The translations under genes were made by a program, and so were the position numbers. 64,000 nucleotides of DNA from assembly GCF_000746845.1 (NCBI RefSeq), contig NZ_KN050846.1, forward strand, positions 875,394 to 939,393, read 5' to 3'. Each line of letters opens with the position of its first letter. Within the stretch, counting starts at the first letter, position 1. Positions 52,047-60,592 of the stretch are shown here, piece after piece. The notes under the pieces are model-generated. The model worked only from the letters and a program-made list of their open reading frames with translations. It was not told the DNA's origin and did no database searches. This DNA comes from Altibacter lentus (GTDB lineage Bacteria > Bacteroidota > Bacteroidia > Flavobacteriales > Flavobacteriaceae).

Positions 52047-55000
52047 ATGAAAAAAATCTTTCTTCTATTCCTACTTTGTATAGGAGCCACTCTATCTGCT
52101 CAAGAAATATCCATGGATATCTTAAAAGACATGAAACCCAGAAACATTGGCCCGGGGGGTATGTCGGGTCGGGTGACAGCCATTGATGTGGTCACCAATG
52201 ATCCAGATATCATGTATGTAGGGACTGCATCCGGTGGCTTATGGAAATCTACCAGTGGTGGTATTAAATGGTCGCCTGTTTTTGACGAACAAGTGACGGC
52301 CTCGATAGGGGCAGTTGCTATTCAACAATCCAATCCTTCTGTGATCTGGGTAGGGACGGGTGAAGGAAATCCGCGTAATAGTTTGAACGGTGGTTATGGA
52401 ATTTTCAAATCACTGGACGGAGGAAAGACATGGAAATCCATGGGATTAGAGAAAACGCGACACATTCATCGTGTGATCATAGATCCTACCGATCCTAACA
52501 CGGTCTATGTGGGTGCTATCGGTTCTCCTTGGGGAGAGCATCCGGAGCGGGGGGTCTTTAAAACAACCGATGGCGGAAAAACATGGAACAAGATTCTTTT
52601 CGCCAACAACAAAACAGGAGTAGCAGACATGGTCATGGATCCCACCAATCCCAACAAATTGATCGTTGCGCTTTGGGAACACAAACGCGATCCATGGTTC
52701 TTTACATCTGGCGGTGATGGCTCCGGTATCTTTATCACGCACGATGGCGGAGATACCTGGGAGGAACGCACGCATGAAGACGGACTTCCAAAAGGAGACT
52801 TGGGGCGTATTGGTATTGCCATTGCACGTAACAAACCGAATGTGGTCTATGCATTGGTGGAAGCAAAGAAAAATGCATTATACAAAAGTGAAGACGGCGG
52901 ATTCACCTGGAAGATGATCAACGATAAAGAAGATATCGGGAACCGCCCTTTTTATTATTCTGAAATCTATGTCGACCCGCAAAACGAAAATCGTGTTTAC
53001 TCGGTATTTACCTATGTGAATGTTTCAGAAGATGGCGGAAAGAATTTTGAAGAATTGATGCCGGCTTACGGAGTGGACAATGGTGTCCATCCGGATCACC
53101 ATGCCTGGTGGATCCATCCTACCGACGGCAGTTTTATGATAGACGGCAATGATGGTGGTATGAACATCACACATGATGGCGGAAAAACCTGGCGTTTTGT
53201 TGGAAACTTACCTGTCGCCCAATTCTATCATATTAATGTAGACAACGAATTTCCCTATAATGTATACGGCGGAATGCAAGATAACGGAAGCTGGAGAGGC
53301 CCTGCGTACGTCTGGAAGGATCAAGGCATCCGTAATGACTATTGGCAAGAGATCTCCTTTGGAGATGGCTTTGATGTCGTTCCCGATGTGGACGACAGTC
53401 GTTATGGCTGGAGTATGAGCCAACAAGGTTTTGTAAGTCGGTACGACTACCTCACCGGAAACAATTATACCGTGCGACCTACGCATCCCGACCCGGAGGT
53501 AGAACTGCGTTTCAACTGGAACGCGGCGATCAATATCGACCCTTTTAATAACAATACACTCTACTTTGGAAGCCAGTTTGTTCACAAGAGTACAGATAAA
53601 GGACTCACTTGGGAGGTCATTTCGCCGGACCTTACCACCAACGATCCAGAAAAGCAGAAACAAAGCGAAAGTGGCGGATTGACTATGGATGCAACAGGTG
53701 CCGAGAATCATACCACCATCTTGGTCATTGAACCTTCACCGCTGGAGCAAAACATGCTATGGGTAGGAACCGATGACGGCCGTGTTCATTACACTCAAAA
53801 CGGCGGACAAAGCTGGACAGATGTTTCCAAGAACATTAAAGGACTTCCTGAAGGCAGTTGGATCACCCAAATTAAAGCTTCCAACAAGAAGCAGGGAGAA
53901 GCACTGCTTGTTGCAAACGATTATCGAAGATTCAATTATACGCCCTATGCGTATCGCACCAAAGACTACGGAAAGACCTGGGAACGGATCGTAGATGCCA
54001 ACGATGTTGCTAGTTATACCTTAAGTATTGTAGAAGATCCCGTAGAACGCAATTTAATGTTCTTGGGAACCGACGACGGATTGTATATCTCGTTCGACAC
54101 AGGTGCCAAATGGATGAAATGGACTCATGGATTTCCAACGGTTTCGGTAAAGGATCTGGTGATACACCCGCGAGAGCACGATCTTGTAATAGGAACCTTT
54201 GGACGAGCCGCCTGGGTATTGGACGATATTCGTCCGCTTCGGGAGATTGCCAAGAACAAAGCACTTCTGTCATCAGACATAAAGGTGTTCGACCCTCCTA
54301 CCGCCTATCAAGCTTCCTACCAACAGCCTACAGGCAGCCGATTTGGAGCTGATGCCATCTACAATGGCGAGAATAGACCCTATGGCGCACAGATCGCCTA
54401 TTACTTTCAGAAAAAGGAGGAAGCTAATAAAGAAGAAACAGACAAGGACGAATCAAAAGACACGGCTGAAGACACAACCACTTCCGAAGAAAAAGATAAA
54501 GGCCCCTCTAAAGATTCACTCTATATGAAGATCTATGATGGCAGCCGTCTTATACGTACTCTAAAGACCAAGGTGCCGGATAGCACAGGAATTTATAAAT
54601 GGACGTGGTACATGGATGAGGCAGGGGTGGATCGCCCTTCCAGAAATTTGCGGGAGCGAAAGAATGAGCCCGGCGGTACTTCAGTAAAACCGGGGTCGTA
54701 TAAAGTAGAGCTGCAATATATGGATATGACTTCTACTACAAGCATTAATGTGGCTACAGATCCACGATTGATCGTTCCCAAAAAAGCAATCGATGAAAGC
54801 TACGCCGCATCCAAACAATTGGAAGCTCTTACACAAACAGCGGCGGATGCTGTAAAACAACTAATAGAAAGTAAGAACACGGCCGAAGATTTCAGTAAAA
54901 AATTGAAAAAAGAGGATGACAAAAAATATAAAGATGAGATAAAAGCGAGCAAGGAGATCGTAAAGAAGATCGACTCTATCGTAGCGCTATATTTAGGTAA

Positions 55001-55265
55001 AGAAGACGACCGTCAAGGGATTACCCGTAATCCTGAAGTAACCGTTATGCAGCGTATTGGAACCGCGAACTGGTACAGCGGTAGCCGTCCTAATGGTTTG
55101 ACCCAAACCGAACAAACACTTTTAAAGCATGCTGAAGATCAATTGGACGCGGCTTTGAAAATTACCAATGATTTTTTTGTAACCGAATGGCCCGAATATA
55201 GGTCTAAGATGGAACAATTAACACTTTCACCTTTTGAAGAGGTGAAAACATTCAAAACGAACTAA
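52047..55265 (+). CDS. Secreted VPS10/sortilin-like BNR-repeat protein
   Basis: 1072 residues. Signal peptide MKKIFLLFLLCIGATLSAQ. Residues about 25-780 are multiple Asp-box/BNR blades (KSLDGGKTWKSM, KTTDGGKTWNKI, KSEDGGFTWKMI, THDGGKTWRFV, QNGGQSWTDV), as in sortilin/VPS10 and bacterial xyloglucanase-like propellers. The rest is charged linker and helices (KEETDKDESKDTAEDT). Often annotated glycosyl hydrolase, but I see no catalytic residues. It lies 11 bp before an S9 peptidase, so the two are probably co-expressed. Confidence 0.83.
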   Translation: MKKIFLLFLLCIGATLSAQEISMDILKDMKPRNIGPGGMSGRVTAIDVVTNDPDIMYVGTASGGLWKSTSGGIKWSPVFDEQVTASIGAVAIQQSNPSVIWVGTGEGNPRNSLNGGYGIFKSLDGGKTWKSMGLEKTRHIHRVIIDPTDPNTVYVGAIGSPWGEHPERGVFKTTDGGKTWNKILFANNKTGVADMVMDPTNPNKLIVALWEHKRDPWFFTSGGDGSGIFITHDGGDTWEERTHEDGLPKGDLGRIGIAIARNKPNVVYALVEAKKNALYKSEDGGFTWKMINDKEDIGNRPFYYSEIYVDPQNENRVYSVFTYVNVSEDGGKNFEELMPAYGVDNGVHPDHHAWWIHPTDGSFMIDGNDGGMNITHDGGKTWRFVGNLPVAQFYHINVDNEFPYNVYGGMQDNGSWRGPAYVWKDQGIRNDYWQEISFGDGFDVVPDVDDSRYGWSMSQQGFVSRYDYLTGNNYTVRPTHPDPEVELRFNWNAAINIDPFNNNTLYFGSQFVHKSTDKGLTWEVISPDLTTNDPEKQKQSESGGLTMDATGAENHTTILVIEPSPLEQNMLWVGTDDGRVHYTQNGGQSWTDVSKNIKGLPEGSWITQIKASNKKQGEALLVANDYRRFNYTPYAYRTKDYGKTWERIVDANDVASYTLSIVEDPVERNLMFLGTDDGLYISFDTGAKWMKWTHGFPTVSVKDLVIHPREHDLVIGTFGRAAWVLDDIRPLREIAKNKALLSSDIKVFDPPTAYQASYQQPTGSRFGADAIYNGENRPYGAQIAYYFQKKEEANKEETDKDESKDTAEDTTTSEEKDKGPSKDSLYMKIYDGSRLIRTLKTKVPDSTGIYKWTWYMDEAGVDRPSRNLRERKNEPGGTSVKPGSYKVELQYMDMTSTTSINVATDPRLIVPKKAIDESYAASKQLEALTQTAADAVKQLIESKNTAEDFSKKLKKEDDKKYKDEIKASKEIVKKIDSIVALYLGKEDDRQGITRNPEVTVMQRIGTANWYSGSRPNGLTQTEQTLLKHAEDQLDAALKITNDFFVTEWPEYRSKMEQLTLSPFEEVKTFKTN

Positions 55266-55276
55266 CAACGAAACCA

Positions 55277-57226
55277 ATGAAAAGAGTCTTAATTTTATGC
55301 ACCCTCTCGATACTTTTCTTTGCCTGCAAGGAAAAAGAGAAAAAAGAAACTGAAGTAGCCGAAACGGTGGAACAGTATACTATCGAGCAATTCATGGACA
55401 ATGAGAACGCCTTCGCAAACGGGTATTCCCCCGATAAGTCGAAGGTTCTAATGACCAGTAATAGATCCGGTATCTATAATATGTATACCGTGCCTTCTGA
55501 TGGTGGTGAATGGATGCCTGTTACCAAATCGGACAGTGCGTCGGTCTTTGGAATTTCTTATTTCCCCGAAGACGACCGTATTTTATTCCGAATGGATGGT
55601 AATGGCGATGAGATCTACAAGATTTATGTAAAGGACGGTGAAGAGATCCAGAGACTTACCCCTGCACAAAATGTACGTGCACTTTTTAGAGGATGGTCCA
55701 AAGATGGAAAGCGGTTCTTTTATGGAAGCAATGAGCGTGATCCACGGTATATGGACCATTATGAGATGGACATCACTAACTTCAAATCGAAAATGCTCTA
55801 CAAGAACGAAGAAGGAATGGAATATGGTGGAATGAGCGATGACGGAAAGTACATGGCTTTGTCCAAAGCGGTCAATACAAACGATGTAGATCTGTTCCTT
55901 TTAAATACAGAAACCAATACCACTACAAAGATCAATGACACCATTAGTGGTAATGCAGCACAAGATTTTTCACCGAACGGAGAAGCATTTTATTATACAA
56001 CAGATAAAGATGCAGAGTTCAGTTATTTAATGAAGTACAATTTAAACGAAGGCACCAAGGTGAAAGCAATGGACAAACCCTGGGATATTACTAACTTTTA
56101 TTTTACCGAAGACGGGACGTATCAATTATTATTTACTAATGAAGATGCCGAAACCGTATTGGAAGTTGTAGAAGTTGTATCCGGTGATCGAGTGGATTTT
56201 CCTAAATTTGACGGACAAAGTATTTATGATGTAGATTTCTCAAAAGACGAGAGTATGGCCTTGCTTAGTGTTGGGGGATCCCATACGCCAAGCAATACCT
56301 ACAGCTATAACCTAAAGACCAAAGAAGTAGTACAACTTACCGACGTGCTGAATAAAGCCATTGACGCTAATGATCTGGTTGCTGCCGAAGTAGTTCGTTT
56401 TAAATCTTTTGACGGACTTGAGATCCCTGCCATCTATTACGAACCTAAACAAGCTTCTAAGGACAACAAAGTTCCGGCTTTGGTCTGGGTACATGGCGGA
56501 CCGGGCGGACAATCACGTCAAGGCTTCAATTCTACCATCCAATATTTGGTAAATCACGGATATGCTGTTCTGGCTGTCAACAACCGTGGAAGTAGCGGTT
56601 ACGGAAAGACCTTCTTTAAAATGGATGATCAAAATCACGGTGATAAGGATCTAAAGGACTGTATCGCCGGTAAAGATTGGCTTGCACAGCAAGATGTGAT
56701 CGATGGTGATAAGATTGGTATCTTGGGAGGTTCCTATGGAGGCTATATGACCATGGCAGCACTTACCTATGCGCCGGAAGAATTTAAAGTAGGCGTGAAC
56801 ATTTTTGGAGTGACCAACTGGTTGCGAACCTTAAAGAGCATTCCGCCATGGTGGGAATCTTTTAAGGATGCGCTGTATACCGAAATGGGTGATCCCAATA
56901 CTGAAGATTCTATTCGCTTACGTACAATTTCACCGCTATTCCATACGGACAAGGTCACCAAACCTTTGATCGTGCTTCAAGGAGCTCAAGATCCGCGTGT
57001 ACTGAAAGTGGAATCTGATGAGATCGTCGAAGGGGTTCGAAAAAACGGAGTCCCCGTTGAGTACGTCCTTTTTGAAGATGAAGGTCATGGATTCGTTAAA
57101 AAGGAGAACCAGATAGAAGCTTACGGAAAAATTAAAGAATTCTTAGATAAATATTTAAAAGGGGAAGGTATGGAAGCCATGGATGATGGCACTTCCAACA
57201 CCACTAAGATCGACGCTGAGTTGTAG
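55277..57226 (+). CDS. S9 family prolyl oligopeptidase-like lipoprotein
   Basis: 649 residues. Lipoprotein signal MKRVLILCTLSILFFAC (Cys17). Propeller blades at about 30-370. The alpha/beta-hydrolase peptidase domain (about 400-630) has PALVWVHGGPGGQSRQGFN, the catalytic Ser in GILGGSYGGYMTMAAL (about 487), the Asp in VLQGAQDPRV and the His in FEDEGHGFVKKEN. It cleaves oligopeptides on the periplasmic side or at the cell surface. Downstream genes follow with little or no gap, so it belongs to a long operon starting at 52047. Confidence 0.93.
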   Translation: MKRVLILCTLSILFFACKEKEKKETEVAETVEQYTIEQFMDNENAFANGYSPDKSKVLMTSNRSGIYNMYTVPSDGGEWMPVTKSDSASVFGISYFPEDDRILFRMDGNGDEIYKIYVKDGEEIQRLTPAQNVRALFRGWSKDGKRFFYGSNERDPRYMDHYEMDITNFKSKMLYKNEEGMEYGGMSDDGKYMALSKAVNTNDVDLFLLNTETNTTTKINDTISGNAAQDFSPNGEAFYYTTDKDAEFSYLMKYNLNEGTKVKAMDKPWDITNFYFTEDGTYQLLFTNEDAETVLEVVEVVSGDRVDFPKFDGQSIYDVDFSKDESMALLSVGGSHTPSNTYSYNLKTKEVVQLTDVLNKAIDANDLVAAEVVRFKSFDGLEIPAIYYEPKQASKDNKVPALVWVHGGPGGQSRQGFNSTIQYLVNHGYAVLAVNNRGSSGYGKTFFKMDDQNHGDKDLKDCIAGKDWLAQQDVIDGDKIGILGGSYGGYMTMAALTYAPEEFKVGVNIFGVTNWLRTLKSIPPWWESFKDALYTEMGDPNTEDSIRLRTISPLFHTDKVTKPLIVLQGAQDPRVLKVESDEIVEGVRKNGVPVEYVLFEDEGHGFVKKENQIEAYGKIKEFLDKYLKGEGMEAMDDGTSNTTKIDAEL

Positions 57227-57231
57227 TGAAA

Positions 57232-57930
57232 ATGAAGGGCTCTAAGCGTTACTTACTTGGACTATTGATCCTTTTTTGGGTTATAAGTACCGATGCCCAA
57301 AACACAGGAGAAAACACGTTGGGAGCCTGGTATGTTTACTTTGGCACGAATACCCTGAGTGATAAGCTAAGTTTTCACAGCGAGCTGCAGTATAATGTAT
57401 ATGAAGTAACGTCCCATTTGGAACAATTTTGGGCCATCACAGCATTGAACTATGCCGTAGCACAAAATGCCCAGGCATCGCTGGGTTACGGGTATTTTAA
57501 CGGAGACCCCACCTTCGAGGACACACCCTTGGAGAAGAATACATGGGAGAACAGGATTTTTGAACAATTCACTCATAGCACCCGAATTGGTAAGTTTGGC
57601 TTACAGAATCGATACCGAATAGAACATCGATTCATTGAGCTTCCCGCACAATCCATAACCCGTCATCGGGTTCGTGGTCGCTTGCAAGTAAATTACCCCT
57701 TAACGGAAAAATGGTTCTTAATAGCGTTTGATGAAATATTCTTGGACCTGCGAGAACCTGTTTTCAACCAAAACAGATTATTTGGTGCGTTAGGCCGAAG
57801 AATCACACAAGATATTGCCATACAGGTAGGTTATATGAAGCTGCACCTTCCCGGCAGAGCCTATGACCGACTCCAACTTGTATTGAACATAAACACAGAC
57901 CTGAGAAAGAAACAACCCGAAACCAATTAA
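57232..57930 (+). CDS. DUF2490 family protein, predicted outer-membrane beta-barrel
   Basis: 232 residues from ATG 57232; a GTG at 57226, overlapping the S9 stop, is in frame and would add two residues. Signal peptide ends WVISTDAQ. The rest alternates hydrophobic and polar residues with aromatic girdles (FHSELQYNVYEVTSHLEQFW, GLQNRYRIEHRFIEL, IQVGYMKLHLPGRAYDRLQL), as in small outer-membrane barrels. DUF2490 has no known function. Four bases separate it from the next gene. Confidence 0.78.
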   Translation: MKGSKRYLLGLLILFWVISTDAQNTGENTLGAWYVYFGTNTLSDKLSFHSELQYNVYEVTSHLEQFWAITALNYAVAQNAQASLGYGYFNGDPTFEDTPLEKNTWENRIFEQFTHSTRIGKFGLQNRYRIEHRFIELPAQSITRHRVRGRLQVNYPLTEKWFLIAFDEIFLDLREPVFNQNRLFGALGRRITQDIAIQVGYMKLHLPGRAYDRLQLVLNINTDLRKKQPETN

Positions 57931-57933
57931 TGT

Positions 57934-59148
57934 ATGAACTTTGAAAAAGTAAGTTTTAAGAATGCTGAGGGGCAAACCCTATCAGGTCGTTTAGAACTTC
58001 CTGTAGATAGACACCCTCACAATTTTGCGGTATTCGCACACTGCTTTACCTGTACCAAGAACTTACTGGCCGTGAAGAATATTAGCAGAGCCCTCACTGC
58101 TTCAGGAATTGGGGTATTGCGATTCGATTTTACAGGATTGGGCGAAAGTGAAGGCGCATTTGCAGACACCAATTTCTCAGGAAACGTGGAAGACCTTATT
58201 GCTGCTTCAGCTTATTTGTCACAACATCACAAAGCCCCTTCCCTACTGGTAGGTCATTCCCTAGGTGGTGCTGCAATTATCTATGCAGCGATGCAACTAC
58301 CCTCTGTAGAAGCCTTAGCCACTATTGGGGCTCCCAGCAATCCGTTGCACGTGCAGCATTTGATAAAAAGTGAACTGGCTGAAATTCAGCAAAAGGGCGT
58401 GGCACAGGTAAATTTAGGTGGTAGGGAATTCAAAATAAAGAAACAGTTCTTAGACGATCTTGAAACGAAGTCCCTTCAAAAGGTATTGAAGGATTTACGC
58501 AAAGCTATTCTTATTCTCCATTCACCCCAGGACACCACAGTAGGCATCCGGAACGCAGAAGAACTGTATCTGGCAGCCCATCATCCCAAAAGTTTTGTTT
58601 CGTTAGACGGAGCAGACCACCTCTTATCCTTAAAGCAAGATTCTTTGTATGTCGGAAAAGTGATTGCGGGATGGGCCTCTCGCTATCTCAGCATTCCGGA
58701 AGTAACGAAGGTGAGGACACAACACGACGTTGTTGCCAGTTTGGAGGCAGCTAACGGTTTCACCACCCAAATGAAATTAGGAAGTCATTATATGGTAGCA
58801 GATGAGCCAACGCGTGTTGGCGGCAACGACTTTGGTCCTACCCCATACGAACTTGTTTCGGCAGGTCTATCGGCATGTACGGCAATGACGATTCAAATGT
58901 ACGCCCGCCGGAAGAACTGGGATGTACGGCACGTAGAAGTGCATACCAGCTATGATAAAGATTATGCGCAGGATTGTGAGAACTGTGAGTTGGATACAGC
59001 CAAGATCGATACATTTACTCGTGAAATACGATTGGAGGGCGATCTGGATGAAAAGCAGATAAAAAGACTGCTTGAAATCGCCGAAAAATGTCCGGTCCAT
59101 AAGACATTGCATACGGCCACGCAGGTCATCACCAAACTAATCGCCTAA
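57934..59148 (+). CDS. Bifunctional alpha/beta-hydrolase and OsmC-like protein
   Basis: 404 residues. Residues about 1-245 are an alpha/beta-hydrolase: the nucleophile in LLVGHSLGGAAII (about 108), LRFDFTGLGESEG and the His in LDGADHLLSLK. Residues about 260-404 are OsmC/Ohr-like: the first cysteine in GLSACTAMTIQMYARR and the second in EIAEKCPVHKTLH, the pair that reduces organic hydroperoxides. The fusion is known in Bacteroidota and Proteobacteria. It is probably a hydroperoxide-detoxifying enzyme with an esterase; no signal peptide, so cytoplasmic. Confidence 0.92.
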   Translation: MNFEKVSFKNAEGQTLSGRLELPVDRHPHNFAVFAHCFTCTKNLLAVKNISRALTASGIGVLRFDFTGLGESEGAFADTNFSGNVEDLIAASAYLSQHHKAPSLLVGHSLGGAAIIYAAMQLPSVEALATIGAPSNPLHVQHLIKSELAEIQQKGVAQVNLGGREFKIKKQFLDDLETKSLQKVLKDLRKAILILHSPQDTTVGIRNAEELYLAAHHPKSFVSLDGADHLLSLKQDSLYVGKVIAGWASRYLSIPEVTKVRTQHDVVASLEAANGFTTQMKLGSHYMVADEPTRVGGNDFGPTPYELVSAGLSACTAMTIQMYARRKNWDVRHVEVHTSYDKDYAQDCENCELDTAKIDTFTREIRLEGDLDEKQIKRLLEIAEKCPVHKTLHTATQVITKLIA

Positions 59149-59152
59149 AAGA

Positions 59153-59647
59153 ATGGGGTTGCTGCGTTCCAAACGATTTGAAGTAGCCGTGAAAGGAACA
59201 CATACTCTTGAAATCCCTCAGGCCATTGCTCTTCCCTTTATTGAAAAAGGACACAGCAGGGTGCAGTTTTGCGCCTATTTCAAGGATACTGAAATTCAGT
59301 TCCATGGAGCACTAAAACAAATAAAGGGACGGTTTCTTGTGAGCTTCGGAAAGCGATATCAAAAAGAGTTAGGCGTTTTTTCCGAAGACTGTTTCATGGT
59401 GGAGATGGTAGAGGACACTTCAAAATACGGTGTTGAAATGCCCGAAGAATTTTCGGCTGTGCTAGAAAGTGATCCTGAAGCTGAAGCTATGTTTGAAGCC
59501 TTCAGTGATGGGAAAAAACGTTCACTCATCTATTATATCCTTCGGTTCAAGAATTCGCAAACACGTATCGACAAAGCACTCCACATTTCAGAAAATATAA
59601 AAAGAGGGATCACAGATCCCAAAGATTTGATAAAATCACCGCACTAA
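59153..59647 (+). CDS. YdeI/OmpD-associated family protein with DUF1905-like domain (copy 2)
   Basis: 164 residues. The N-terminal half (FEVAVKGTHTLEIPQAIALP, FGKRYQKELGV) resembles DUF1905. The C-terminal half has the OmdA-type SDGKKRSLIYYILRFKNSQT followed by RIDKALHISENIKRG. It is in the same operon as the hydrolase-OsmC gene 4 bp upstream. Function unknown. A relative of different length lies at 41245. Confidence 0.8.
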   Translation: MGLLRSKRFEVAVKGTHTLEIPQAIALPFIEKGHSRVQFCAYFKDTEIQFHGALKQIKGRFLVSFGKRYQKELGVFSEDCFMVEMVEDTSKYGVEMPEEFSAVLESDPEAEAMFEAFSDGKKRSLIYYILRFKNSQTRIDKALHISENIKRGITDPKDLIKSPH

Positions 59648-59692
59648 GTGCTAAGATTTTGTAAAGGTTTTGGCTACAGAGCGGAATCATAG

Positions 59693-59700
59693 TACCTTTA
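59693..59700 (+). promoter_or_regulatory. Putative -7 promoter box (TACCTTTA) of sodC
   Basis: TACCTTTA, one mismatch from TAnnTTTG, 34 bp before the ATG at 59735. Confidence 0.45.
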
Positions 59701-59734
59701 ATATTTACGATAATAACCATAAAAAACTGAAACA

Positions 59735-60328
59735 ATGAAAAAAATAGCCTTATCCGTTGCGACCATAGCTCTACTGGGCTTTATGAGTTGTAAGAACGAT
59801 AAAAAAGAACTGGATGCCGAAAATGAAACCACCGAAGAAATGGTAGAAGATACCAAAGAGGTGGAACAGGAAGTTAAAAGTGTCGAACTTCGCCTCATGT
59901 CCAAGAGCGACTCAAAAGCCTCTGGAAAAGCATATTTTACGGAGGAGAACGGAATCGTCTCTTTTGAAGCTAAAGTAGAAGGCCTCAATCCGGGTACCCA
60001 TGCCATTCATATTCATGAATCTGCAGACTGTTCGGCAGCAGACGGTTCATCGGCGGGAGGACACTGGAACCCTACATTCGCTCCACACGGTAAGTGGGGA
60101 GATGAAGGTGGATATCACAAAGGAGACATCGGTAATTTTGAAGCAGATGAATCCGGAAGTGGTTCTATCTCCATGCAAACCGATGAATGGTGTATAGGGT
60201 GTGGGGATGAAAAGAAGGACATTCTTGGAAAATCCATTATTGTACATCAAGGAGCAGACGATTTTAAAAGTCAGCCCAGCGGTGATGCCGGTGCTCGTGT
60301 AAGTTGCGGAGGGATTATTCAGCAATAG
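59735..60328 (+). CDS. sodC: Cu/Zn superoxide dismutase, lipoprotein
   Basis: 197 residues. Lipoprotein signal MKKIALSVATIALLGFMSC (Cys19), then an acidic linker of about 30 residues. The SOD domain keeps the full metal site: Cu ligands in HAIHIHESADC, the bridging and zinc histidines in GGHWNPTFAPHGKWGDEG and YHKGDIGN (with the zinc Asp), the last Cu His in SIIVHQGADDF, the active-site Arg in GDAGARVSCGG, and the disulfide cysteines (SADCSAAD and RVSCGG). It detoxifies superoxide in the periplasm. A very strong terminator follows. Confidence 0.95.
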   Translation: MKKIALSVATIALLGFMSCKNDKKELDAENETTEEMVEDTKEVEQEVKSVELRLMSKSDSKASGKAYFTEENGIVSFEAKVEGLNPGTHAIHIHESADCSAADGSSAGGHWNPTFAPHGKWGDEGGYHKGDIGNFEADESGSGSISMQTDEWCIGCGDEKKDILGKSIIVHQGADDFKSQPSGDAGARVSCGGIIQQ

Positions 60329-60356
60329 ATATCTTTCTTAGAAAACGTTTTGCAAA

Positions 60357-60400
60357 TAAAAAGCCCGTCCCGGAAGAATACTTCCGGGACGGGCTTTTTT
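60357..60400 (+). terminator. Strong intrinsic terminator of sodC
   Basis: A 20-bp perfect stem: 60357-60376 pairs with 60381-60400 around AATA, GC-rich core GCCCGTCCCGG, flanked by A6 and T6. Confidence 0.95.
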
Positions 60401-60534
60401 GTAAGATGCTCCTCGCAATGTTTCTTTTTAGGGACACAGGGGATTATTCATGTTTACTTTATGTTTCATTACAAGCATCTATATAGTATACAGTTAAATA
60501 GACAAAAACCCTACCAAACTTATCAAATTATAAA

Positions 60535-60568
60535 AAACCCTCGAACTTATTGCTAAGTACGAGGGTTT
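60535..60568 (-). terminator. Intrinsic terminator of the M36 protease gene
   Basis: AAACCCTCG (60535-60543) pairs with CGAGGGTTT (60560-60568). Inside, ACTTA and TAAGT pair around TTGC with one A-A mismatch between, making a 14-bp hairpin. On the minus strand it ends in a T run. Confidence 0.85.
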
Positions 60569-60592
60569 GATTAATAAATATCTGTGTTAAAC

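Noticed and set aside
60304..60556. Two short plus-strand frames downstream of sodC
   Set aside because: They run through the strong terminator and lack any protein-like pattern.
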